A DNA stretch of 64,000 nucleotides from assembly GCA_024336345.1 (NCBI GenBank), contig JANFOG010000005.1:2604001-2668000 (forward strand), written 5' to 3'. Source of the DNA: Mariannaea sp. PMI_226. Lineage: Eukaryota > Ascomycota > Sordariomycetes > Hypocreales > Nectriaceae. Within the stretch, counting starts at the first letter, position 1. Every line of letters starts with the position of its first letter. Below, piece by piece: positions 10,748-22,478 of this stretch. Below the pieces are notes generated by a model that worked only from the letters and a program-made list of their open reading frames with translations, was not told where the DNA came from and ran no database searches. Position numbers and translations under genes: made by a program.

Positions 10748-13453
10748 CTAAGAAAGCTGCTCGAAGGCGCGGTTGATGGGAGAGCGAACGGGGAAGCCCT
10801 TGTAGAACTCAATGGTCTTGATGGCACGCTTGGCAATGCCCTCGGGAGTGAACTCGAACTTCTGTTACAGGGGTTAGCAAAAAGATTTCCGGGTGAGCAA
10901 GTCCGGCGCCTGGACTTGGATAAGCTAGGGGGGCTTCTTTACCTTGTACACATCCTTGTAGGCGCCAGAAGCACCGAATCGGTTGAGACCGAACTGCTCG
11001 TGAGCATAACGCTCCCAGCCGTGGGTGGTCATGACCTCAATGGACATAGAGGGGATGCCGTCAGGAAGGACGGACAGACGGTAATCACGGGGCTGCTGGT
11101 CAAAGACCTCAGTGCAAGGCATGGAGACAACGCGGACCTTGATGCCCTGGCCCTCGAGCTGCTTGGCAGCATCGACAGCAATGCCCACCTCAGAACCGGT
11201 GGAGATGAGGGTAATATCGGCACCCTCGACCTCGTGGAGGACGTAACCACCCTTGGCAGCCTTCTCAATGGTGGAACCCTCAAGCTGGGGAAGGTTCTGT
11301 CGAGACAGGGCAATAATGCTGGGAGTGTGCTTGGCAGTCAGGGCGACGTAGTAAGCACCGCTGGTCTCGTTACCGTCGGCAGGGCGCCACACCATGCAGT
11401 TGGGGAGGGCACGGAAGTGGGCGAGAGTCTCGATAGGCTGGTGGGTAGGACCGTCCTCACCCAGACCGATGGAATCGTGGGTGGCAACCCAGATGTTACG
11501 GACCTGGGACAGGGCAGAGAGACGGACAGCACCGGCAGCGTAGGAGACGAAGTTGAGGAAGGTACCGGAGTAAGGGAGGAGGGTACCGTAGGCGGAGAGA
11601 CCGTTCAGGATGGCACCCATAGCGTGCTCACGGACACCATATCGGACATATCGGCCGGAGTAGTCACCCAGACCGGTGGACTTGGGCTGGAAGTCGACAG
11701 CAGACTTCCATCGGGTCAAGTTGGAGCCAGTCAGATCGGCGGAACCACCGAAAAGCTCGGGAATGGCAGACTCAATCTTGCTGAGGAGAGTCTCAGAGAG
11801 CTTTCGCGAGGCGATGGCGGGGTCGGCGGGGGTGTACACGGGGAGAGACTTCTCCCAGCCCTCAGGGAGGTCGCCAGTCTGTCGTCGGATGAGGTCGGCG
11901 TGCTCAGCAGAGAACTTCTCACCATACTTGGCGAAGAGCTGGTTCCACTCCTGCTCGGCAGCGGCGCCCTCAGAGGAGTGCTTGCCGTAAAGGTCATAGA
12001 CCTCCTGGGGGACAGCGAAGCTCTCCTCAGGGTTGAAGCCAAACTTCTGCTTGAGCTGCTTGATATCGTCAGCCTTGAGAGGGGCGCCGTGGACGCCGTG
12101 GGTGCCCTGGTTCAGGGAGCCGTAGCCAATGGTGGTATGGAGCTTAATCAGAGTGGGCTTGTCAGTGACAGACTTGGCCTCACGGATAGCGGCCTCAATG
12201 GCCTCGAGGTCGTTGTCACCATCATTGACGGTAACGACGTGCCAGCCGTAGGCCTCGTATCGCTTAGCGACGTCCTCAGTGAAGGCAACGTTAGTGTTAC
12301 CATCAATGGAAATATGGTTGTCGTCCCAGATGGCAATCAGGTTGCCAAGCTGCAGGTGACCAGCGAGAGAGCAGGCTTCGCCAGAAACACCCTCCATGAG
12401 GCAGCCATCACCGAGGAAGCAGTAGGTGTAGTTGTTGATGAGGTCGAAACCGGGCTTGTTGAAAACAGCAGCGGTGTGAGCCTGAGCCATGGCCAGACCG
12501 ACAGCGTTGCAGATACCCTGGCCCAGGGGGCCAGTGGTGACCTCAATGCCAGGGGTGTCATGAGCCTCGGGGTGACCAGGGGTCCTGCTGTCAACGCTCT
12601 ACAACAGTCGGATGGTCAGTCAAAAAAAAAAAAAAAAAAAAAGGTGACTGTGAAGGACCGATATCGGGCCCAGTTCAAACTTACTCGGAAAGCCTTGAGG
12701 TCATCGATGCTCAGATCATAACCGAAGAGGTGAAGCAGGGAATACTGGAGCATGCAGCCATGGCCGTTGCTTTTTTTATTGTCAGCTATGTGCGAGACAT
12801 ATGCGTGGCGCGGTCGGAAAACCAGGTACTTACGAGAGAACGAAGCGGTCACGGTTGAGCCACTTGGGGTTCTTGGGGTTGAACTTCATGAACTTGTTGA
12901 AGAGGACGTGGGCAACGGGAGCCATTCCCCTTTAGCAGAGATGTCAGTCAATATGTTCTTCTTGTGGCGATTCATCGCTCGAAGCTTCTCATAAAGCTCA
13001 TCGGGAGATGGCAGTTGGGAAAGAGGAGGCAGGAGAACTCACATGGGAGCACCAGGGTGTCCCGAGTTGCTGTTGAAGGTGGCATCGACCTGTTAACGAC
13101 GATAGACTCATCAGCACTCATTTCTTTTCAATTTGTCTTATTCCATTTGGTGAACCGCCGCGAATTGCCATGTTGAATGATGGTCATATTTTGTGTCGCC
13201 AGCTTCTCGAGTGCCCGCGCAAAAACAAGCCCAAAAAAAAATAATTTGTTGCGATGCGCTTCGCGTTGAAATGGCGGGGCACCTGTTGAGTGGTGGTGGT
13301 GGTATGGCGGGGTAACATATCGAGTGCACAGGAGCTGGAGGGGGAACAGGAGAAAAGATGACGAGGGGGGTATATTCTTGAATGAGGGGCGAGACTTACC
13401 GCCAACACGCGGATGCTGTTGATAGCCTTCTGGTCAAGCTCGGTGTAGCCCAT
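10748..13453 (-). CDS. TKL1: Transketolase, 683 aa
   Basis: Six exons: 13453-13400, 13089-13043, 12929-12834, 12769-12685, 12598-10943 and 10861-10748 (2052 nt). Transketolase moves two-carbon units between ketose and aldose phosphates in the cytosolic non-oxidative pentose phosphate pathway, using thiamine diphosphate and Mg2+. Family marks are plain: the start [31 protein letters not shown], the TPP-binding [13 protein letters not shown] with the metal-ligand Asn-His stretch [12 protein letters not shown], and the pyrimidine-domain segments [12 protein letters not shown] and [17 protein letters not shown]. The last exon encodes the C-terminal [13 protein letters not shown]...AFEQLS. Length matches fungal transketolases (about 680). 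The 5' end is split into four small exons, which is usual in Pezizomycotina. The leader upstream of 13453 is strongly C/T-rich on the coding strand, typical of highly expressed fungal genes. Confidence 0.97.
12622..12642. repeat. A21 homopolymer inside a transketolase intron
   Basis: Twenty-one consecutive A (T on the coding strand) lie in intron 4 of transketolase, upstream of its 3' splice site. The tract may serve as a polypyrimidine stretch and is likely length-polymorphic. Confidence 0.9.
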
Positions 13454-16400
13454 TGTGTCGGATTGATTTTGTAAGGTTGGTTTACAGAGGTGAGGGGGAA
13501 GAGAGAGGAAGAAGGAAGAAGGAAAGAAGTTGGAAGAAGAGGAGGAGGAGGGAGTAGAAAAGGGAAAAGGAAAAGAGTCGGATGACGGATAGTTGACGCT
13601 GGAGGGGTCGTGTCATAGGTGGTAGGGTACCTAAGGTTGGTAAGGTAGGTAGATACTAGAGGTATGGTAGGGCGGTAGAGGTAGGGAGGTGCCAGTTCGC
13701 CGACTCCACCTCAAGTTTTAGAATGTGTCTGAGCGACAATGCCCAACCCATTCCCGTCTTTGTAATACCTTACTTTATGTGATTACTGGATGTACGTCTG
13801 GTCGATAGAGATGTGTGCGAATAGATGTACTTGTTTGATACACGCACTTTCTTCAGATAGGTACCTTTGGGGTAAACGAGCCTCTGGCTTCCCAGCTCCG
13901 AATTCAGATTGTGTCAAGGCGAGCCCCGGTGGTCGTGGTCTTTCATGTCTGAGACTCCCCTCCTCCTCCTTCTCCTCTCAACACCCAGCAAGCAGCAGCC
14001 TCGTAGCCAGCCAGTCTCCGTGCTTGCTCGAGACCACGTCTTACTTTGCTCAACAACATCTGGGTGAAAGGCTACGGAGTGCCTGCCCAAGCATCTCTCC
14101 ACCCCGGCGGGCGGTAAACCCGCATGTCCCTCGTGGGAATAGCGGGATGGCAAAGCAATTGTCCTGGGAAGCTATATTTCGCATCTCCGTACTCCAGAGC
14201 TTGGACAGATTGGCAAAGCTTGCAAAGCTTTGGGACTATGGGTACCTACCTACTCTGCTACGTGCCTACTTGCCTAGTCATTGGTGGGGTGGGCAGCCTC
14301 AAGTTTACGTTGGGACGATAGCCAAAAGCTCTCAGCCAGCGCCATGACCGGATTGGGAGCTCTGGTGTGCTTCGTACTGGACTCGCCCCCCGGCGAGGGG
14401 CGCCGAGTGGGGTCCCGGTGGGGGGACTTTTTTTTTTCTCTTGTAGATTCTTTTCCGGAGCAACCTGACAGCCTGAGTTGAGAATTGACTGCCATGGTGC
14501 TGTAACAAGCTTGAAGTTTGAGGCTAATGGATAAGGCCGCCTGCGACATCGCTTTGCTACATTACTGTATGGAAGCTTTCATGCATCAGACGGCGAGGCT
14601 GCACTGGAACAACAGCGCTGGACAGGATACCTTTACGCAGTATAAAGACAAAGACCGGAATTAAGATGTTGTTGTGCGAGGTCCATGGGAGGGGTGGCCG
14701 TCATGACAATTGTCGGAAAGCAACAACATGGCCAAGATCGCCGAGATGGCCAATTCTCAGCACAGCGGGAAAAAAAAACAACCCTGTCCTATACTCCCCC
14801 CTGCTCCTGACGCAACTCGCCCACCCTTTATCCGTCGTCTTTGCGTTTGGTTGTTGTCCAATTCAGGGATCAGGTGGATCATTGAACACATACCCGTTTC
14901 GCCATCGCATTTTTTGTCATCATCTGTGACGTCGGTTACAACATCATATAGATACAATCATGTTAATTAACTCGATGAGTGAAGGGGTTGCTGTACTGTC
15001 ATCTTATGTAAGGTACAGTCCACTCTTCTTAGGAAACATCATTCCTATCTTACACAGGAAATTGCATAGCCTGCCCGGGTTTCTCCCACCTGGCTAATTT
15101 ATTCATTAATGACTCTCCCTAATTATCACACTAGCAAATGTGAAATGCGGCAGTTATGGAACGTGAATTTGTTGATGAGGCGTAATCTGTACAGTATTTC
15201 GCTCAACAACCACCTGGGACACAGAGACTTCAATCAGGGGAGCGGGTGGCGTCGACCTCTTCGGCTTACCCAATCTCAATTTACCCGGACGTGGTTGAAG
15301 TGGGTGGTGGCGGGAAGAGGAAGGACTTCTTCGCTGGCCACCCCCGCGAAGGGGTGAGGGGTTGAGGCACAAAAAAAGGCGAATGGAGAGAGGTCCGGAC
15401 GACAGTCCTCCGTGGAGCCGGGATGCTCACCTCGGACACCATCCCGTTTTGTCGCCGCGGGTGTCCGGGACAGCCAAAAGATGAGGCGCTTCCTTCTGGG
15501 AGTGGGCTCGGCATGCCAATTTACCAATGTTCTGTAAGCTACTGACTACTACGTACTTACGTAGTACGCCGTACGTAGTACGCATTGCATCAAACGCTCA
15601 ATCAGAAGAAAGAAGCAGAAGCAGCGCGCGCTAAGCCTGGTGGTTGGCTCGGTTGTGTTGTTGGAGGCCATTGGATTTGCCCACGCGCACCAATCGAGGC
15701 GGGGTCACCATGAGAGGCAAGACGCAAAAGATTTGAGTGACCCCGCCAAAAAGGTCGGGGCTTAATCATAGATATTATTATCTATCAGTCTTTACTTATC
15801 GACCTACAAACGAAAATAAAATAAATAAATAAATTAGGAAAAAAAATTGAAACAGAAAGAGAGGGGGAAGCCGAGATGATCAGAGAGTGTGTGTGTGCCC
15901 GACGTTGCAGTACAAGGTAGACTAGGTATCTTAGGTTGGGTGCAACAAGAGGATCGCTGCGAGCGGGCTGATTTGGATCTCGATTCTGTACTCTCGCCGC
16001 CAAGTCTGTCTCGCCGCTTCGGCAGACTCGGCGGCACTGTCGTCCTGGAACTTGGGTCATTACGGCGAAAGGGGGGATGAATTCACACGTGAGAAGATTG
16101 TCAGCAGTTGGCAAAGGATTGGTAAAAAAAAACAAAGGAAAAGAAAAGAAAACGAGCAAGGACACACCAACTCCTTCCACTTAATTCCCTAGACATCATT
16201 TCTATGCTTCCATTATACACCTACAATTCATCACCATATCATACATGGGGATGGCCAATCTAGGTGAGCCGTACGGAGTAGACAGCCCAAGCAGCTGTAC
16301 CGGAATTGCCAGTTGTGGAACAAGGACCATGTCATCGAGTTTCTTTCGCCCTAGTCAAAGACAGCAACCTTGGCTACCTTAGTCTACTACGTAATTATAT

Positions 16401-16928
16401 AGTGCCCTCAACATAGTACTCCGTAGGTGAGTGCCAATCCCTCACCTAGAATTTGGGTTAGCCCACACACACGAACACACACGCACACACACCCACATAT
16501 ATAGACACACGCACAAATACACCAATGTACACATCAATGTACACATAATCTTCTGCAGGCAACTGGTTCAGTAACAAAAAGATATTAGAGTTTTTTCCAA
16601 TTCTGGTAACCGCCAATTAAATACGGTTTCTTATGCCCGTAACCTACTACGTAGATTTCAATGGAGGGAGGGGCTCTTAGTCTATCACGGCCCTACCATA
16701 GAGCTTACATACTCACGACACCACCAAAGCTCTCTTGGGGTTTTTTTTGCTCTTTATCGCACCCCGGCTGGTCTGATCAACCAACACACACACACACACA
16801 CGCCCCCCAACTAGAATAGGGCCCTTGTTGAACCATTCGGCGAGTAGCTACCTATCCGTATCTGTAACTACTTCGCAATTGAGGGTAGCTCATAGCCCCT
16901 CCCCCCTTCCCCGGATCCAGATAGAGCA
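13454..16928. other. 3.5-kb divergent intergenic region
   Basis: This space separates the starts of transketolase (-) and the Bmt6-like gene (+). It holds a C/T-rich leader (minus strand, 13480-13580), TACCTACC words (13625-13690 and 14240-14280), a GC hairpin near 14380-14405, a cluster of TACTACGTA/TACTCCGTA motifs (15547-16653), and CA repeats at about 16463-16500 and 16784-16802. Open frames of 131-185 codons exist but are low-complexity and carry these repeat words. Confidence 0.5.
15547..15580. repeat. Three TACTACGTA copies in inverted array
   Basis: TACTACGTA at 15547-15555 is followed by two reverse copies at 15558-15566 and 15572-15580. Single forward copies lie at 16385-16393 and 16645-16653. 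The first pair forms a near-perfect inverted repeat with a two-base spacer. Confidence 0.85.
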
Positions 16929-18080
16929 ATGGTCAAGAAAACACCATCAAAAAAGCCTACGGCATCAAAGACTGCCTCTGCCTCATCCAAATCTGGCCCC
17001 GTCCAGTCAGAACCTTCTTCTGCCCACCTGCAATCTCCCATACACCAGCAGTGCCTCCTCAACATCTTCTCCGATGCCTTTGGCAGCGTCCTCTCGTCGG
17101 ATCGCTTCCCAACCCTGCTGCAAGAGGTGAAGCAGGCTCTCTTCAATCGTGAATTTGCTCTAGCCTTTGGACGTGAGGAGTATCTCGAAGCGTATGCTGC
17201 GAGATGGAGCCCAACACGCGCTTTGTGCTACGCCACTGTCTTCCTGGGTATTAAAGAGCATTTGAGTAAGATTGTTGACCCTGATGAGGAGGTACAGCTG
17301 CTCGAAACCTCTAATACCATTACCACTACTGCTGGCAGTCAGAACACACCGAGCAGTGGGAGTACTGCCCAAGAAATTATTGAATCATCTCCTCCATCAA
17401 CTGGGGCTAGGAAATGTGGCATGTTGCGAATGGTCTGCATAGGAGGTTGCGCTGCAGAACATCTAGCCTTCGCGTCCTACCTACAGACCCAATCTCTATT
17501 TGGCCGACTCACCCTCTTCGACTCAGGTCCCTGGTCCTCCGTCATCGACCTGCTCGCCAACAAGACAACTTCTCCGCCACCCATCTCCAAGTATGCATCT
17601 GCTGCCCTCAAGGCCTCAAATCGGGCACTCTTGGATGATCGCCAACTTAGCCTCACCTTCACCCAGCAGGATATTCTCACCTTGGACACCCCAGCACTGG
17701 CCACAGCGGTGGGGGACAGACCCGTTGTCGTAACGCTAATGTTCACGCTTAACGAGCTGTACACCAGTGGAGGCATCGCAAAGACGACCAAGCTGCTGAA
17801 AACACTCGGACAGGTCCTTGCTGATGGTAGCTTAGTCCTTGTGGTGGATAGCCCAGGAAGCTACTCAGAAGCAGCAATTGGGAAAGAAAAGAAGCGATAT
17901 CCAATGCAGTGGCTCCTCGACCATACCTTGACTGGTACGGACACGCCAGGGTACTCGTGGGAGAAGTTGGAGTCCGACGAGTCCATCTGGTTTCGATTGC
18001 CGGATGGTCTCTCCTACCCAATACCACTCGAAAATATGCGATACCAGCTCCATCTGTACCGCCTAGAAAAGGTGTCTTGA
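16929..18080 (+). CDS. BMT6: 25S rRNA (uridine-N3) methyltransferase, Bmt6-like, 383 aa
   Basis: Single exon. The N-terminal 30 residues are Lys/Ser-rich and basic, fitting a nucleolar protein. A helical segment with NIFSDAFGSVL and REEYLEAYAARWSPTRALCY leads into a SAM-binding domain that begins with MVCIGGCAAEHLAFASYL (about residues 165-182). LTLFDSGPWSSVIDLL follows as the acidic second strand, then the catalytic-region LMFTLNELYTSG, and VLVVDSPGSYSEA. This order matches the putative SAM-dependent methyltransferase family (PF11312 in my recollection) that contains yeast Bmt6, which makes m3U2843 on 25S rRNA. An internal Thr/Ser-rich loop (about 120-155) is an insertion. The gene converges on the Sac2-type phosphatase with only 131 bp between stop codons, and a short CTG repeat lies in that gap. 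A related family member with another rRNA target is possible. Confidence 0.8.
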   Translation: MVKKTPSKKPTASKTASASSKSGPVQSEPSSAHLQSPIHQQCLLNIFSDAFGSVLSSDRFPTLLQEVKQALFNREFALAFGREEYLEAYAARWSPTRALCYATVFLGIKEHLSKIVDPDEEVQLLETSNTITTTAGSQNTPSSGSTAQEIIESSPPSTGARKCGMLRMVCIGGCAAEHLAFASYLQTQSLFGRLTLFDSGPWSSVIDLLANKTTSPPPISKYASAALKASNRALLDDRQLSLTFTQQDILTLDTPALATAVGDRPVVVTLMFTLNELYTSGGIAKTTKLLKTLGQVLADGSLVLVVDSPGSYSEAAIGKEKKRYPMQWLLDHTLTGTDTPGYSWEKLESDESIWFRLPDGLSYPIPLENMRYQLHLYRLEKVS

Positions 18081-18211
18081 TTCAAAAATGTGCTATTATT
18101 TTAGACTAACAAACGTTTTCCCTGCTACTAATACTACTGCTGCTGCTGCTACAGCACACCTGCTTTCCTTTTCTATCGTCATATCTTCGTTATTTATTAT
18201 GCAAACGGGTT

Positions 18212-21200
18212 CTATGCCCATACCAACTTCTTGATGGAGTGACCCAACTGCTCTAGCACACTTGTATTACGCCGCGCCTCATCCAGCGATATTATATCCC
18301 CTTTCGTTACGATTTTCTTGTCTTCCTCCCCAGGCTTCGTCAACTGAACCTCCAGCGCCAGTCTTTCAATCTCGGTGCAAATAGTCGTTACTTGCTGAAG
18401 CTCTGACAAATAAGGGCCGTTTGTCGCTGCTGCCGCCATTGTTGAGTCTAGATATGGTGCTTTGAACACCAGTTGCCGTTGATCTGGTGTCTGCGCGGGT
18501 TTCCCTGATAGCAGACTCACCAGACTCGCGGGAATGCTTGCATCTTTCTGGACAGCGGCCCCGGTGTTAGGCTTATCAGCAATATCGACGCTCGAGAGTG
18601 TTCGCGTGTTAGTTCGGCGGACGTCGCTCTTTCCGGGGTGATATGAAACAATGAAGCCGACATTCTTGGCTTCGTCAATGTGTGCCATGGATATGGTTGA
18701 GGTGATGTACGTCCCGAACTTGATACCCGTGACGTTTTCTAGTTGAATCCGCTCAAATGACGAAACTTTGTCGGACTTCCAGTCAAAACGGCAGAGATAG
18801 AGTGCCAGGTCTGTCAAGAGGAGTACCACTTCTTCCAGAGGAAACGACTTTACTGTATCAGGGGTGTTGGGGCTCAGTAGTACCCAGCCTCCGTGAAACT
18901 CCTCACTTTCATCAGCAATGACTCTCTTCTGGCAGAGCTCGATGGCTGTCTGTCTCATTTTGACCACTGAAAGGGCCGGATCCTTGGTCATCATGTCACT
19001 CTCAAATTCCTCAAATACACTGGCAGTTACGTTTCCGAGGAGGAAGTCTATCGCCGCTTGACTAAAGTAGTCATTAACCATTCTAACGAGGGTTAGTAAA
19101 TCGGGATGGTAGGATTGGGGGGGGAGGGGAATTGAGGCCAGTCAGAACGACATACCCACTGTAGAATCTCGCCAGCGAAAGGCCCAAGTCATTCAGAGCG
19201 CCGCGGTAGTCTCGCTTCCGAGTTCGTGTATAATCTCCCTTCATGGCTGCGGTCGATGCGTATTGCTTCGAAACAGCATCGCCATTGTCAGCCCAGAGGG
19301 TGTTGAACCAAGTTGTCTCCTGATCCAGTTGTGCGCTTAGATCAATCCCTTCCTGTCTCAGCTGTACTTCTAGCATATGCTTTCCAAACGAGCTTTGGCA
19401 AACATTGGTCCGATCTAAACAATCCATGCAGTTGGTCCGCAAAACACCTTTCTGCTGGGCGACCTCCTTTCCATCTTGTTGGACAGTGCTTCCATATTCC
19501 TCAAGCTGTTTTCTCATTTTTGACAGCAAGTAGCTCACGTTCTCAAACTTCATGCCCCTACACGCGGCATGGAAGTCAAACCATTCGAAAGGAAGCTTAT
19601 TATCCTCAGTGAGTTCTTCGTTTAAGCGCTGGACGTTTGACTCGTATGCCGTGCCTATCGCCTTTTCAACCCCATGCTTTTCGACGAGGTTCACAATCTG
19701 AAGAGAGCCATAGTTCCTGGACAATATCTCAAAATGCTTTCGGAATGCATTGTAGTTGGCCTCTTGGGAGTGCTGCAACATTGGAATCGGCTTGAGCGAA
19801 TACGGTGATTGGGACCAGAAAAGAGGTATGCTGCCTCGAATCTGCAGGAACGAGTAGACCCTTGAGGATGCATCCCAGTCTGATGGTGACAGCAATTGCT
19901 CCGTCTCCACCATGTTGGCCACGAAGCCTTCCTGGTCAATACCACGCCGGAGGTATCGTAGACCAGCTCGCTTGGCCGACCGCCGAGAGATAACAGTCAG
20001 GAGGTACTTCTTTTCAGTCTGTCGAAGGCATACAGTAGCCCTCTCGGTGTCCTCCATCGGAGATCCAGATGATGATACCGACGGAGAGAGTGGTCTCAGC
20101 TCCACAGAATCAGGCGCAAGTTCATCCTCCTGAGGTGGCTGGCTATCTACCACAAATGATCTCTGGCCGATAAACCCTTTCATCACTGGCAATGCCAGCG
20201 AATCATGTCCTGCTGAAACGAATGGCTGCAGCAGATGTCGGTTCCAGAAGAAAATGTCATCAACTTGGGTATATAGAGGGGTTTCAGGGTTTTGTGGTGA
20301 CTTCCTCTTCGACAGTGACCGGGTGATGTCAAAATCGTATGAGAAATAGAAGCTTTGGGAGGAACCAAACAGGACTTGCATCGTTCGAAGTAGTTTTGGT
20401 AACAGCTCAGGTTCACTTGGCAGGGCTTTAACATCTCCCTTGGTTGTAGTCTCTTGAGTTCCTGGCTTCAGTTTAGACAGAGTCTCTTGAACCTTGCCCG
20501 TGTTGCTCAGTCCCATGTTCCTCTTCTGGTCCAGAGTCCAACCACTGCGACTGAACCACCTTTGAGCAAACCTCCCATAGCTGCCTCTTCGACGCATGAC
20601 ATCCTCAGCAATGCTACTCCTTGCAGAGTCCGGCCGCGAATCATCTCCATCAACGATAGCATCCTCAACCTCATCAGAGGTCATTGAAGGAAGCTCTACT
20701 TCTTCGTCGCTGCTGTCGCTTTCCTCACTAAGATCACGAGCATTTCTGGACAGGTGAATCGAGGTCTTCCGGATGGATTCCTCGGCACTGGATTTAGAAG
20801 TACATGGTGTGATAGCAACCTCAGTCACGACGTAGATGGGATAACCACAAATCTGGGCAACCTGCTGGCGACGAACAATGGTAACCAGATAGCTCCATTG
20901 TGAGACAGAGACGAGACCTAGAAAGAGCCCATGAGGGTTAGGTTACCGAGGCAGCTTCAAAGCGGTCCAAAGGACAAGATGGCAAAGGAGGGGGGGCAGG
21001 CCCATGGAGGGAGGGAAGGGGAGGGGAATCTCGGAAATCGGAGATTCGGTGAAGGGCAGTTTCTCTCATACCAATTACACCGAATGCCTCGAAGGAGGAA
21101 TCGGGCTTTGAAGTGTCGGGGATTTGTTCGCGAGGGCTTGACGACACCGTTGCATCGCCATATTTGACCCTCACGGGTTGGAATGGGCGCTGACCCTTGG

Positions 21201-21270
21201 ACGTGAGCGGCTGGATAATGACGCCGTCGATCGCTGCGCAGATGAGAATCTTTCGAGCGACGCCAGGCAT
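18212..21270 (-). CDS. Sac2/INPP5F-type phosphoinositide phosphatase, 943 aa
   Basis: Three exons: 21270-21072, 20917-19156 and 19082-18212. I chose the start MPGVARKILICAAIDGVII at 21270 over an in-frame ATG 60 nt upstream because the conserved N-terminal strand begins here. The SAC domain follows a long acidic Ser/Glu loop (about 100-170). The catalytic CX5R(T) motif reads NCMDCLDRTN at about residues 562-571. Towards the C terminus, EEFHGGWVLLSPNTPD, VVLLLTDLALYLCRFDW and the region after it match the hSac2 domain found after SAC in INPP5F/Sac2. That combination separates it from Sac1, Fig4 and synaptojanins. Human Sac2 removes the 4-phosphate from PI4P on endosomes; a membrane-trafficking role here is inferred. 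The exon 2/3 junction splits a Gly codon at YSG|MVNDYF, just after the SAC domain. Confidence 0.9.
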
Positions 21271-21971
21271 TGTGCAGCGGGGGTTGCGTTGGTCAACTGC
21301 GCATATGCAGAAGACAGCGACTTGACTCAAGAAGGCGAGGCCAGATCACAACGGGGTCAATCAGGCAGGACACGAGGCGGTCCGAGTTGCCAGAAAGCAG
21401 CGCAGCCCTTTTTTTTTCTGGTTTTCTTTTTGGGTTACCTCACTTATGAAGAAAGCAGGAATATGTCAGCTCCATCGCCAGTTTGCTCCTGAAATTGGCC
21501 GATGCGACGGCGGCAGCGCCTAGCGACCATCCACATTGGTGGAGTAGACGTCATAGCCAGACCTATCAGATGAGGATTCTCAGCCCACGCACATTTACAA
21601 AGCTGTTCGTCACCAAGGTCCCTTAGCACCCCCATGGCCTTTGGTCATGTAGGATGACTGGCTGGTGAGGCTAGGTAGATCACTACCCTTGTAAACCTCT
21701 CCATACACTATGGATGTGACAGCAGAATATGGCCAATGGAGGGTTCGGTTATCAGGTTTTTTTTTTATACCAGAGTCTTTTCGTTATTTTATCTATGTAA
21801 TGCTTCTTTTTCTTTCACCATTTTTCAGGCAAAATGAAAGTGTAGGAACTGTTAGATGACACCATATCATTCCCATAACAGACACCATCAATCCCAAGCT
21901 TCAGATCAAAGAGCTTTTAGAAACGTTGCCCACACATTACATAAATTTCCCATTCAACCAGCCCAGGTAGC
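21271..21971. other. Spacer between the SAC gene and SNU13
   Basis: About 0.7 kb: promoter/leader of the SAC gene (minus strand) on the left and 3' flank of SNU13 on the right. T-rich runs lie near 21410 and 21760. No gene was recognised. Confidence 0.5.
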
Positions 21972-22478
21972 TTAGATGGCAAGGCGCTCAACCTTGTCAC
22001 GCATGGCTCGGATCTGACCGGCCAACTCACTGGCATCGTTGCTAGTGATGGAGGCAGCAATGACAGCACGGCTGACACCGCAGGCACGGCCAAGGTGCAT
22101 CTTGCTGCTGACGTAGACGTAGGGGACGTTCTTGTCCTCGCAGAGAAGAGGCAGGTGGAGGAGAATGGCCAGAGGCTGGGTATCGGCAGCCAGGATGACG
22201 AGCTCGGAAACACCTCGGTTCAGGGTCTTGGTAGCCTCGTTGGCACCCTTCTTCAGCTGGCGAGCATCTATTAAAAAGAGTTAGCCCATGGTTATGGTTA
22301 ATGGGGGGGGGGTTGTTCGCGGTGAGATCTGGGTGACGTACGCTGGGAAGACTGGACGAGATCGAGAAGCTCCTGCTCGAGCTTCTGGTCGGCAAGGGGC
22401 CAGGCTGCAGAAAATCGTTAGCTATATAAATCAGTTGCTGGTCAAGAGTATTTACATACCAGCGCTAGACTCAGACAT
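21972..22478 (-). CDS. SNU13: SNU13 / NHP2L1 (15.5K), L7Ae-family snRNP/snoRNP protein, 125 aa
   Basis: Three exons: 22478-22460 (19 nt), 22404-22342 (63 nt) and 22267-21972. The protein binds the kink-turn of U4 snRNA and box C/D snoRNAs, so it serves both the spliceosomal tri-snRNP and rRNA 2'-O-methylation. It starts [20 protein letters not shown], then [18 protein letters not shown] (RNA-contacting L7Ae motif), [18 protein letters not shown], and [17 protein letters not shown], ending KVERLAI. Length and motifs match yeast Snu13 (126 aa) nearly end to end, including the [11 protein letters not shown] core. It is divergent from the V-ATPase subunit c gene across 758 bp. An extra intron in the 5' UTR is possible, because a GTACTTACTAATTG-like sequence lies near 22600. 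Confidence 0.96.

Noticed and set aside
10733..12721. 662-codon plus-strand open frame opposite transketolase
   Set aside because: It is the mirror of a GC3-biased coding exon, where antisense stops are rare; the composition is Val/Gly/Leu-rich and no family is visible. The sense strand carries unmistakable transketolase.
13790..14347. 185-codon plus-strand frame
   Set aside because: Contains TACCTACC repeat words and mixed low-complexity text; no splice structure or family marks.
15785..16180. 131-codon minus-strand frame with hydrophobic ends
   Set aside because: Hydrophobic stretches come from A/T-rich runs; no signal of conservation and it overlaps the motif cluster.
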